A stretch of DNA of 64,000 bases, from contig NZ_JACJSF010000009.1 in the NCBI RefSeq assembly GCF_014698035.1, positions 113,057 to 177,056 on the forward strand. Reading direction: 5' to 3'. Made by a program: the position numbers and the translations under genes. This document shows positions 1 to 7,329 of this stretch, piece after piece. Every line of letters starts with the position of its first letter. The first letter of the stretch is position 1. The notes beneath the pieces are model-generated. The model saw nothing but the letters and a program-made list of their open reading frames with translations. It had not been told where the DNA came from and did no database searches. The stretch is from Desmonostoc muscorum FACHB-395 (GTDB lineage Bacteria; Cyanobacteriota; Cyanobacteriia; Cyanobacteriales; Nostocaceae).

Positions 1-120
1 CGTAATGCTGCCTTTAGCAACTTCGATTCTCGCCTCATTAACTGCTTTGACACCACCAAAGCTTTTAGAAAGTCCAGTGGCTACCAAAAGGGGAAGGGGC
101 GATGACTGGTTATTTACCAA
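1..120 (-). CDS. livG: Branched-chain/neutral amino-acid ABC transporter ATP-binding protein (N-terminal part, runs off the window)
   Basis: Only the first 40 codons are present; the gene continues leftward out of the window. The translation ends in LLVATGLSKSFGGVKAVNEA followed by RIEVAKGSIT, the usual first strands of a LivG/LivF-type ABC ATPase before its Walker A motif. I place the start at TTG (position 120) because a GGAGG lies 9 nt upstream inside the end of the permease gene, so the two genes overlap by 11 bp and are probably translationally coupled. It would energise uptake of branched-chain or neutral amino acids with the adjacent permease. The family call is fairly sure from a short stretch; the exact substrate is unknown. 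Confidence 0.75.
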   Translation of the reverse strand, partial: MVNNQSSPLPLLVATGLSKSFGGVKAVNEARIEVAKGSIT

Positions 121-1243
121 GGGTGAGTTCCTCCTTTTTCCCTAGAATACCTTGAGGTCGCCAAATCATCAGTATCATCAAAATTAGTCCGATTACCATA
201 ATGCGAAATGCACCCAAACGGGCTTCATCAAGGGGGACGATTCTAGGTAAGACTTCTCGTGTTAGCGCATCGTAAGCAAAGAAAATTACCGCACCTAAGA
301 TTGTGCCAACGTTATTTCCAGAACCGCCTAAGATCACCATGATCCAAGTGTCAAAGGTGATCTGCGGTTGAAAATTATCAGGGTAAATGGCGCTGAGTTG
401 CCAAGCAAAGAAAGCACCAGCTATACCCGCGATCGCACCCCCTAACATGAGAGATTGTAATTTATACCAAAAGACATTTTTTCCCAGCGCCTTGGGAATT
501 TCTTCATCTTCACGGATGGCTTTGAGAATTCTACCCCAAGGCGATCGCACCAAAATTTCTAAGCGCCAGTATACAAGTGCTAAAACCAACAGTAATACCA
601 GCATCAAACCCGCTTTTGGGTTGTAATTATACAGTCCAATTACCCCAGAAATATAAATCGCTGTTGCCAACACTGCTAATATAATTCCCACAATCAAGCG
701 CGACAAAAATTCTTGCTTGCTAGTTGTCCTTTTACCTAAATCAGTAGTCCGAGATATTTGGGTGGTACGAATCCATTGCCATAACGTAAAAAAAGTTACA
801 GCAGCTAGTAGCGTTAACAACCCAATCATCACTAATCTGACAAACAAATTCGGCTCTGTGGATAGGGGTATGGAATAACTTTGCACACCAAACGCCCCAG
901 AAACCCAAGTATCACCCACAGGTAATTCCTGATTATTTACCACCAAACGAATTAATTCACCCGTACCAATGGTGACAATTCCTAAATAATCTTCTCGTAA
1001 GCGTAGAGTTGCAAAACCAATTATCAAACCCAACAAGGCGGCAACAATTGCCCCAGCTACTGCCGATATAAATAGGGGCACGCCCTTTAAACTTAACAAT
1101 ACCGTTGTATACGCTCCAAGGGTCATGAAAGCAATATGACCAAAGTTAATTAACCCTGTAAAGCCCCACTGTAAATTGAGTCCCAGTCCGAATAAAGCAA
1201 AAAGTGCTGTAGAAATTGCTAAGAAAATAAGATAGTCAACCAT
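110..1243 (-). CDS. livM: Branched-chain/neutral amino-acid ABC transporter permease, LivM family
   Basis: This 377-residue inner-membrane permease has about ten hydrophobic segments. The N-terminal [18 protein letters not shown] and the later [16 protein letters not shown] and [16 protein letters not shown] stretches are LivM signatures. It is longer than many LivM proteins because of a poorly conserved polar insert around residues 165-185, between membrane segments. The downstream ATPase gene overlaps its stop codon. In filamentous cyanobacteria such permeases belong to the neutral amino-acid systems (Nat) that recapture amino acids in vegetative cells and heterocysts. That assignment (NatC or NatD) is inference from the family. 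Upstream lies a long tandem-repeat tract. Confidence 0.88.
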   Translation of the reverse strand: MVDYLIFLAISTALFALFGLGLNLQWGFTGLINFGHIAFMTLGAYTTVLLSLKGVPLFISAVAGAIVAALLGLIIGFATLRLREDYLGIVTIGTGELIRLVVNNQELPVGDTWVSGAFGVQSYSIPLSTEPNLFVRLVMIGLLTLLAAVTFFTLWQWIRTTQISRTTDLGKRTTSKQEFLSRLIVGIILAVLATAIYISGVIGLYNYNPKAGLMLVLLLVLALVYWRLEILVRSPWGRILKAIREDEEIPKALGKNVFWYKLQSLMLGGAIAGIAGAFFAWQLSAIYPDNFQPQITFDTWIMVILGGSGNNVGTILGAVIFFAYDALTREVLPRIVPLDEARLGAFRIMVIGLILMILMIWRPQGILGKKEELTLGK

Positions 1244-1263
1244 ATTAAATAGTTATTTTGGCA

Positions 1264-1475
1264 TTGGGAATTGGGAGTTGGGAATTGGCATTGGGAATTG
1301 GAAATTGGGAATTGGGAATTGGGAATTGGGAATTGGGCATTGGGAATTGAGAATTGGGAATTGGGAATTGGGAATTGGGAATTGGGAATTGGGAATTGGG
1401 AAAGACTTGTTGAAAGGTTCTCACTCAAATCACCTTGTCCCCTTGTCCCCTTGTCCCCTTGTCCCCCCTGCTCCC
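1264..1475. repeat. Heptamer TTGGGAA array plus CCCCTTGT octamer array
   Basis: About 18 near-perfect copies of the 7-mer TTGGGAA (some TTGGCAT or TTGGAAA variants) run from 1264 to 1402. A short unique core (AAAGACTTGTTGAAAGGTTC) and four CCTTGTCC units (1432-1465) follow. These are the short tandemly repeated sequences known from heterocystous cyanobacteria. The same core with flanking arrays recurs at about 14.4, 44.3, 51.8 and 60.0 kb. It fills the space between livM and the small gene at 1614. No gene is supported here. Confidence 0.85.
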
Positions 1476-1613
1476 CTTGGGCGAATAAATTTTAGCGTAG
1501 CTTGAGCATAGTGCTACATTGCCGTTAACCTTTGCTAATTTTGTGGGAATAATATTTACTGTTGGTGTTGGGTTGTAGGTAAAAATTGGCCTATGAATTT
1601 GCTGAGGCTGAGA

Positions 1614-1790
1614 ATGCATCACTTAATCGAGCAGTTAGGTGATGACGATTTGCAAGACATTTGGAACGTTCTGGAAGGTTTATATTATGACTTTTATATG
1701 CTCAAAGCGATACAACAAGTTAAGCGAGCGCAGCAACCGTGGGATATCTTAACCCATGAAGAAGCGGTACGACTGTTGATGTTTTTCTGA
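1614..1790 (+). CDS. Putative antitoxin of a RelE-type toxin-antitoxin pair
   Basis: A 58-residue acidic helical protein (MHHLIEQLGDDDLQDIWNVL) ends in an EEAVRLL helix. I do not recognise a named family, but the size, acidity and position 62 bp before a RelE/ParE-fold toxin gene are typical of a type II antitoxin that binds DNA or the toxin. I prefer ATG 1614 over ATG 1593 because the extra seven residues (MNLLRLR) add nothing recognisable; there is no strong ribosome-binding site for either. The role is inference from context. Confidence 0.55.
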   Translation: MHHLIEQLGDDDLQDIWNVLEGLYYDFYMLKAIQQVKRAQQPWDILTHEEAVRLLMFF

Positions 1791-1852
1791 TTCAGCAGCG
1801 CTTTCTTTTCTTGTGCCAGTGGCCCCTCAAGTTTTGGTTAAGGTAAAGCCTA

Positions 1853-2110
1853 GTGAGTCTAGAAATGCGCTATGCAAGGTCTTTTTTGCTAGACCTGAAA
1901 AATTTAGAACCTGCTGCTTACGAGCGGGTGCATGATTTTGTCTTTGTTGAGTTAGCCCAAAAGTGGCAACTGAGCGATCTAAAAGAACTACGACAGCTTG
2001 ATGGTGAAGGCATTTTTCACCGTTTCACACTGGATAATTACCTGATTGGTATAGAAATCAGGGGTGAAATTGTGAAATTTCTGCGTGTCATTCCTATGCC
2101 AGATGTTTAA
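1853..2110 (+). CDS. RelE/ParE-superfamily toxin
   Basis: An 81-85 residue protein with the RelE layout: MRYARSFLLDLKNLEPAAYE helix, LSDLKELRQL in the middle, and C-terminal strands FHRFTLDNYLIGIEIRGEIV and KFLRVI. Members of this superfamily are mRNA interferases or gyrase poisons neutralised by a cognate antitoxin. The start is GTG 1853 or ATG 1865; the conserved part begins at the ATG. The gene upstream is a candidate antitoxin. A short intergenic region separates it from pgi, which is unrelated. Confidence 0.7.
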   Translation: MSLEMRYARSFLLDLKNLEPAAYERVHDFVFVELAQKWQLSDLKELRQLDGEGIFHRFTLDNYLIGIEIRGEIVKFLRVIPMPDV

Positions 2111-2222
2111 AGTGAAGAGTTCAGGGAACACTTAAAACTGTAAACTGTATAAGGCTAGGCAGGGATCGCTATAACCTTACATTAAACTGGTTTTTGAAAA
2201 ACACTTTATTTGAGATTTCCCT

Positions 2223-3809
2223 ATGGATGCTAGGGCACTTTGGCAACGATACCAAAACTGGTTATATTTCCACGAGGGATTGGGACTGTACTTAGACATA
2301 AGTCGAATGCGGTTCGATGATGCCTTTGTGGAATCGTTGCAGCCGAAGTTTGACAAGGCGTTTGCGGATATGGCTGAACTGGAGAAGGGCGCGATCGCAA
2401 ATCCCGACGAGAACCGCATGGTTGGACACTACTGGCTGCGAAATCCTGATTTAGCGCCAACTCCAGAACTTACACAAGAAATAGTCCAAACCCTAGAACA
2501 AATCGAAGCTTTTGCGGAAAAAGTCCAAACAGGTGCTATTCATCCTCCCAGAGCAAGCCGCTTCACGGATATTATCTCCATTGGCATTGGTGGTTCCGCA
2601 CTCGGACCCCAATTCGTCGCAGAAGCTCTTGCTCCTGATTTCCCACCTCTGAAACTTCACTTTATCGATAACAACGATCCGGCAGGTATCGATCGCGTTA
2701 TCAATCATCTACGAAATAGCCTCGCCAGCACTTTGGTATTGGTAATCTCCAAATCTGGAGGAACACCGGAACCACGCAACGGCATGATTGAGGTTAAAAA
2801 AGCTTACGCCGGACATAATTTGGAATTTGCTCAATATGCGGTAGCAATTACCAGCGTTGACAGCAACCTCGATAAACTAGCCAAAGATGAAGGTTGGCTG
2901 GCCAGATTTCCCATGTATGACTGGGTGGGAGGACGTACATCAGAAATGTCTGCTGTGGGGCTAGTACCAGCCGCATTACAGGGCATTGATGTTCGCGCCA
3001 TCCTAGATGGTGCAAAAGAAATGGATGACGCTACCCGCGTCCCAGATGTGAAAAATAACCCAGCAGCCTTGCTAGCTTTGTCTTGGTACTTTGCTGGTAA
3101 TGGAAAGGGCGAAAAAGATATGGTTGTCTTACCTTACAAAGACAGCTTATTTTTATTCAGTCGCTATTTGCAACAGCTGGTGATGGAATCTTTGGGCAAG
3201 GAAAAAGACTTAGACGGTAATGTTGTCCATCAAGGCATCGCCGTTTATGGCAATAAAGGCTCAACAGATCAACACGCTTACGTCCAGCAGTTGCGTGAGG
3301 GTGTAGCGAATTTCTTTGCTACCTTCGTTGAAGTGTTGGAAGATCGTCAGGGCCCATCTACTGAAATAGATCCGGGAGTTACATCAGGCGATTATCTTTC
3401 CGGTTTTCTCCAAGGAACCCGACAAGCGCTTTATGAAAATCACCGCGATTCAATTACAGTTACCATTCCCCAAGTTAACCCCCGAACTGTAGGGGCATTA
3501 ATAGCTTTGTATGAACGTGCTGTTGGTTTATACGCTAGCTTGGTTAACGTCAACGCCTACCATCAGCCAGGGGTAGAAGCTGGCAAAAAAGCTGCTGCCT
3601 CCATTCTCGATTTGCAAACACGAGTGGTAGCAGTCCTACAAAAAGAAAAAACTCCCATTTCTCTTGACGAACTCGCCGAGAAAGCTGGCGCATCAGACCA
3701 AGTTGAGGCAATTTACAAGATTTTGCGTCATATCCATGCCAATCAGCGAGGTGTGGTTTTGCAAGGTGATCTTCAGAAACCCGGCAGTTTAACCGTTTCT
3801 GCTAGCTGA
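2223..3809 (+). CDS. pgi: Glucose-6-phosphate isomerase
   Basis: Interconverts glucose-6-phosphate and fructose-6-phosphate in the cytosol, linking glycolysis, the oxidative pentose phosphate route and glycogen metabolism. The 528 residues match the cyanobacterial PGI length. Visible signatures are [16 protein letters not shown] (sugar-phosphate isomerase fold, about 115-130), [15 protein letters not shown] (about 173-187), [15 protein letters not shown] (about 233) and [17 protein letters not shown] (about 343), which carries catalytic-region residues. The start ATG is supported by conservation from the first residues. It has its own terminator-like hairpins downstream and stands alone. Confidence 0.97.
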   Translation: MDARALWQRYQNWLYFHEGLGLYLDISRMRFDDAFVESLQPKFDKAFADMAELEKGAIANPDENRMVGHYWLRNPDLAPTPELTQEIVQTLEQIEAFAEKVQTGAIHPPRASRFTDIISIGIGGSALGPQFVAEALAPDFPPLKLHFIDNNDPAGIDRVINHLRNSLASTLVLVISKSGGTPEPRNGMIEVKKAYAGHNLEFAQYAVAITSVDSNLDKLAKDEGWLARFPMYDWVGGRTSEMSAVGLVPAALQGIDVRAILDGAKEMDDATRVPDVKNNPAALLALSWYFAGNGKGEKDMVVLPYKDSLFLFSRYLQQLVMESLGKEKDLDGNVVHQGIAVYGNKGSTDQHAYVQQLREGVANFFATFVEVLEDRQGPSTEIDPGVTSGDYLSGFLQGTRQALYENHRDSITVTIPQVNPRTVGALIALYERAVGLYASLVNVNAYHQPGVEAGKKAAASILDLQTRVVAVLQKEKTPISLDELAEKAGASDQVEAIYKILRHIHANQRGVVLQGDLQKPGSLTVSAS

Positions 3810-3870
3810 TAGCTCTAGTATAAACATCACATTTTTTCCCTAATTGTTGTATCAGCAACAATTTTTGATT

Positions 3871-3918
3871 GTGAAGCATCCTAGATAGAAGTTTGATCTT
3901 CCGTTTAGGATGCTTCAC
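3871..3918 (+). terminator. Inverted repeat downstream of pgi
   Basis: A perfect 12-bp inverted repeat (GTGAAGCATCCT at 3871-3882 and its complement at 3907-3918) with a 24-nt loop lies 62 bp after the pgi stop and precedes an AT-rich stretch with several T runs. It could act as a transcription terminator or an RNA-stabilising hairpin. The loop is long for a classical terminator. Confidence 0.5.
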
Positions 3919-3995
3919 TGTATAATTTTTAATTTGTAATTAAGTTTTATAAATTTAATTTTTTTAATTTTGACGCAGCTATATCGAGAGGCTCA

Positions 3996-4031
3996 GATGC
4001 CCGGTTTTTTATAAAAGTAGGGCATCTTTTT
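3996..4031 (+). terminator. Rho-independent terminator
   Basis: GATGCCC (3996-4002) pairs with GGGCATC (4020-4026) and is followed directly by TTTTT on the plus strand. This is a classical intrinsic terminator for rightward transcription from pgi. It also separates pgi from the convergent Nif11-domain gene. Confidence 0.75.
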
Positions 4032-4066
4032 GTTCGTAACTCCTGCACGGATTCCTATATACATCA

Positions 4067-4729
4067 TTACGAATTAATACTTACCAAAAGGCGTTGATTA
4101 AAATAGCTCTTGGGTAGAAAACAGCGATCGAGTAAAAAAGGATTATTGGTATCTCCAAATAATATGTTACCCGGCTTCTCTCGATGACAGAATGGTGGCA
4201 CAATTCCCCAATCTTCTGCTAGCCAAATCCAGTACCCTATGTCAATTCTGCCGTAGTTTGAACCTGTGAGAATCTCCCCAACACTGTTGTTGATAGATAC
4301 TATTTCTGCCGATGATTTGATTTCAATTAACAGCCAAGCTAACTCTTCTACAGAAAAGAAATAGCCATTATCAGCAGCTATGTTGACAAACTGCTGCGGA
4401 TTTTTCGCAATGAGCAATTCTTCTTTGAGAGATGGCGTTTTTTGTGCAAAATCAAAAAGATCCCAAATTTGTCTTCTTGTAATTAGAAACCACGCAAGTT
4501 CTTCTGCCGTCAAATTATGACCATTGTCTTTTGCTAACTTAAGAAATGGCTCAAGGTTATCGGTTTCTGCTAGTTGACTTTTCAATTGGAATGTTTGCTC
4601 TACTAACGACAAAAAATCAATAACCTTTTGCCATGTAACTTTGTCATAGCTTTTGTTAAATTTTATTTTTTCTTGCCAATAAATGTATTTAGCTTCTTTA
4701 AGAAAGAAATTCCAAATTTGATAATACAT
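4067..4729 (-). CDS. Protein with two Nif11-like domains
   Basis: This 220-residue protein carries two copies of a Nif11-like helical module. The first is at about 36-84 (QLKSQLAETDNLEPFLKLAK, then DNGHNLTAEELAWFL) and the second at about 90-137 (SLKEELLIAKNPQQFVNIAA, then DNGYFFSVEELAWLL). Nif11 domains occur as stand-alone proteins of unknown function in nitrogen-fixing cyanobacteria and as leader regions of some peptide natural-product precursors. Here the C-terminal 80 residues are not a short core peptide; they contain only two Cys and many aromatic residues. No modifying enzyme lies nearby. Function unknown; the domain call is from pattern recognition. Confidence 0.65.
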   Translation of the reverse strand: MYYQIWNFFLKEAKYIYWQEKIKFNKSYDKVTWQKVIDFLSLVEQTFQLKSQLAETDNLEPFLKLAKDNGHNLTAEELAWFLITRRQIWDLFDFAQKTPSLKEELLIAKNPQQFVNIAADNGYFFSVEELAWLLIEIKSSAEIVSINNSVGEILTGSNYGRIDIGYWIWLAEDWGIVPPFCHREKPGNILFGDTNNPFLLDRCFLPKSYFNQRLLVSINS

Positions 4730-5219
4730 GGGTCATCTCACCTAAGTCTTAAACTTGGTACAGGTTGGTTATCAATGAACACCAGTGTAGTAAGTATAAT
4801 GTGTTTCTTCGACAGTACTAAATCTCTTGTATAATGTAAATGAAATCACACAGTAGTTAAGTATAGGTTTATGTAAATTTTATCACTATAAATGAAAAAT
4901 ACTGAGAAAAAGATGAGGATAACGATCGCTGTAGTGGGTTGTGCGATCGCTCGTTATTAATTCTCATAAAATCAAATTAAGTCAATAGATAGTATTAATT
5001 ATTCATAAATGAATTAACCGCAAAACAGCTTGCACTTCAGTACTTTTAAACGAACCGCAAAGGGCGCAAAGAGCGCGAAGGTAAGAAAAGAGATATATTT
5101 TGCTATTTTTAGTTAATAGATAAATTGCGGAGGAAGTAAAAGCGATCGCTATTCAATTAATCTCACTTTAAATGTTGTTAAAATAAGCTTAAAGCTGTCA
5201 ATAAACTGGAATATCAATA
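4730..5219. other. Non-coding stretch with AT-rich sequence and dispersed-repeat copy
   Basis: No coding potential is seen. The right half (about 5031-5152) holds the left copy of a diverged direct repeat described separately, including two GCGATCGC or GCGATCGCT motifs and the CGAACCGCAAAGGGCGCAAA motif. The left part is AT-rich and probably holds the promoter of the Nif11 gene. Confidence 0.5.
5031..5152 (+). repeat. Left direct repeat flanking parDE
   Basis: About 120 bp beginning CACTTCAGTACTTTTAAACG, then the CGAACCGCAAAGGGCGCAAA motif, AGAGATATATTTTGCTATTT and AGTAAAAGCGATCGCT. By eye it is about 80% identical to 5870-5987 in the same orientation. The CGAACCGCAGAGGCGCAGAG portion is a dispersed element seen also at about 30.5, 35.1 and 57.95 kb. 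Confidence 0.7.
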
Positions 5220-5486
5220 ATGAATATCCAAATTAAACCTGAACTAGAGCAAATTATCCAAGCGCAAATTGCTACAGGTAGATATGCAAATCCTGAAGAA
5301 GTTATTAGTAAAGCATTGAAGTTGCTATTAGAGTGGGAAAAAGGTTATCAGCAATGGGTGGAAGAAACACGCGAAAAAGTTGAAGTTGCTATTGAGCAAC
5401 TGGATAGAGGGGAAGGTATTGAAGGAGAAGTTGTAGTTGAACAATTGCGAGATAAACTGCGTAAAGCTAGAGAATTACAAGAATGA
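5220..5486 (+). CDS. parD: ParD-like antitoxin
   Basis: An 88-residue ribbon-helix-helix protein: N-terminal strand MNIQIKPELEQIIQAQIATG, then RYANPEEVISKALKLLLEWE, typical of ParD/CopG antitoxins, and a charged C-terminal toxin-binding tail. It is expected to bind and neutralise the downstream ParE-like toxin and to repress the operon. Its stop overlaps the toxin start by 4 bp (ATGA), which couples translation. Confidence 0.85.
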   Translation: MNIQIKPELEQIIQAQIATGRYANPEEVISKALKLLLEWEKGYQQWVEETREKVEVAIEQLDRGEGIEGEVVVEQLRDKLRKARELQE

Positions 5487-5785
5487 AGCAACATATTATC
5501 TCTCCAAAAGCCAGTGAGGATTTATCAGAAATTATTGATTATTTTGTCAGGATAAATATTGATGCTGGGGAGCATTTTGTTGAGAAGTTTGATAAAAAGT
5601 GTAAATATTTAGCTAATTTCCCCAATATGGGACGCAGCTACGGAAATATTAAAGCTGATTTGCGTGGTGTTCCTTTGGATAATTACATTATTCTTTATCG
5701 AATTGTAAATAGTGGAATTGAAATTGTCCGTGTAGTTAGTGGCTATCAAAATTTGGAATCTTTATTTATAGAATCAGATGAGTAA
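5483..5785 (+). CDS. parE: ParE/RelE-family toxin
   Basis: A 100-residue toxin with the ParE pattern: SPKASEDLSEIIDYFVRINI helices, FPNMGRSYGNIKADLRGVPL, and strands YIILYRIVNSGIEIVRVVSG with the usual near-terminal arginine. ParE proteins inhibit gyrase; related RelE proteins cut mRNA, so the target is not certain. It forms a pair with the overlapping parD and lies between two diverged direct repeats, suggesting that the cassette moved or was duplicated as a unit. Confidence 0.85.
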   Translation: MKQHIISPKASEDLSEIIDYFVRINIDAGEHFVEKFDKKCKYLANFPNMGRSYGNIKADLRGVPLDNYIILYRIVNSGIEIVRVVSGYQNLESLFIESDE

Positions 5786-5869
5786 GTTGATGTTTTAGTT
5801 GACTTCCAATTATCTATTGATAAATCACTCAGAAAGTAAAAGCAATGTCTAAAGCTGGCTAGGTTTAAG

Positions 5870-5987
5870 CACTTCAGTTTTTTTGACACGAACCGCAGAG
5901 GCGCAGAGAGCGCAGAGGGAAGAAGAGATATATATTTTACTATCTTTAATTAATAGGTAAATCGCGGAGAAAGTAAAAGCGATCGCT
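5870..5987 (+). repeat. Right direct repeat flanking parDE
   Basis: The second copy of the repeat at 5031-5152: CACTTCAGTTTTTTTGACACG, CGAACCGCAGAGGCGCAGAG, AGAGATATATATTTTACTAT, and AGTAAAAGCGATCGCTCTTA. It runs into the 3' end of the nuclease gene, whose stop lies at 5946, so the last codons of that gene are repeat-derived. A weaker third partial copy (AAATCACTCAGAAAGTAAAA) is visible at about 5822-5843. Confidence 0.65.
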
Positions 5988-7319
5988 CTTATAATCACTG
6001 TCTTTTATTCGCCCTAGATAGCCTGTTAAAGGCGAAGAAAGTTCAATCAGAATTTCGTGCATTTCTGCTGTTTTTATTGGCTGTGGTGGATGTGAGCCGA
6101 AATACGCACCATGTAAAGCTTCAACACCAGCAGATTCTATGCCTGAATTTTGTAGATAATTTTTGACGAGCTGGATAATGTGCGATCGCAACCTTATAGA
6201 TTGTTCAACTTTATCAATATAAGTATTAATTTTATCTTCAGCTAAACCAAAAGGAGCTTGTTGCAAACACTCTTTTAGTTCTAATAAGTTGATAGAATTT
6301 TTGTAATGTGCTTGCAGTTCAACTAGTTTTTGTAATGTTTCGGGGCTAATAACATTCATTTGATTTTCGGTTGCTGTTCTCAGAGCGTAAAAATTTAGTT
6401 CTCCAGCCGCTACAATTAATTTAATTGAATTTTCATACTGAACTTTACGAAGATGGTTCATGCCTATTTTTAGTAACTGTGCAGGTGTAGCATCAGTAAC
6501 TTTCTCAGTTTTAGTTGCTTTGCACTCTCCTACTATTGGATAAGGTTGTTCAGCGTAAAAATCCATACCTCCCGCGCCACCAGTTGCATCTGGATTCAAG
6601 CCTGAACCTGTAAAGCCTAATTTTAGTAATCCTCTACGAACTAATTTTTCAAATGTATGTCCGTCGCTAGAGTTTCCAACTTTAGCAATTTTATAAATCC
6701 AAGGTAAGTCTAAATCTAATGAATTGGTTGGTTTATCGCTACTCCAACCTAAAAATAATTTGATATCGTCGTCTAATTGTTTAGCTGCTGGTTGGCTAAT
6801 GGCTAGGGATGCGATCGCACTCTGCAATTCTTCCAATTCAGGATTTAGCGGGGGTTCTAGCTTTTCTAATTGGCGTTTGCGTTGGGCGAAGGTGCGATCG
6901 TTTAATACTGGCTTTTCTTCAGAAACCGTTAGAGAATTAGGTAAACTAACAAATTTCCCTAGCTTTTCCTGAATATTGGGATTAACTGATATTTCTTGTA
7001 ACTGAGGTAACTGATAGACGCGCAAGTAAGCCAGGAAAAGATACTGTTTTTTTCGTAGCATCTCTTTTAATACTTGTGGTGTCCATATTGTTAATTTAGA
7101 CAAAATCTCTAATGGCTTAGTCTCGTCTAAAATTTGGCAAAGTTCACATTTAGCCCAAGCTTTAATTGAAACTGACGAATCAGTAGGATAAAGTGCAAAT
7201 CTTTGCCCAGGACGAATAAACATCCTGGGTAAAGCTGCAATTGTTCGTCCCTGTATTAAGGCTTCAACATCAGGGACGGGTAGACACAGCGCTGTTGTAA
7301 TTGAAAACTGCTGATTCAT
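5946..7319 (-). CDS. Putative PD-(D/E)xK (Mrr-like) nuclease of a three-gene module
   Basis: 457 residues. The N-terminal 160 residues are of unknown fold. From about 218 the sequence has an Mrr-type restriction-endonuclease core: E224 in HTFEKLVRRGLLKLGF, the glycine-rich DATGGAGGMDF with D253, then PIVGECKATK with E265 and K267, and Q281 in PAQLLKIG. These are the catalytic positions of PD-(D/E)xK nucleases, so it should cleave DNA; this is inference from motifs. It is the last gene of a leftward operon, 10 bp after the ATPase gene. The C-terminal part (350-457) is helical and may bind partner proteins. I cannot name a matching described system. Confidence 0.65.
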   Translation of the reverse strand: MNQQFSITTALCLPVPDVEALIQGRTIAALPRMFIRPGQRFALYPTDSSVSIKAWAKCELCQILDETKPLEILSKLTIWTPQVLKEMLRKKQYLFLAYLRVYQLPQLQEISVNPNIQEKLGKFVSLPNSLTVSEEKPVLNDRTFAQRKRQLEKLEPPLNPELEELQSAIASLAISQPAAKQLDDDIKLFLGWSSDKPTNSLDLDLPWIYKIAKVGNSSDGHTFEKLVRRGLLKLGFTGSGLNPDATGGAGGMDFYAEQPYPIVGECKATKTEKVTDATPAQLLKIGMNHLRKVQYENSIKLIVAAGELNFYALRTATENQMNVISPETLQKLVELQAHYKNSINLLELKECLQQAPFGLAEDKINTYIDKVEQSIRLRSHIIQLVKNYLQNSGIESAGVEALHGAYFGSHPPQPIKTAEMHEILIELSSPLTGYLGRIKDSDYKSDRFYFLRDLPIN

Positions 7320-7329
7320 TTATAAGTAG

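Noticed and set aside
1219..1505. Several short reading frames over the TTGGGAA array
   Set aside because: They consist of GNWELGI-type translations of the heptamer repeat on both strands and have no other support.
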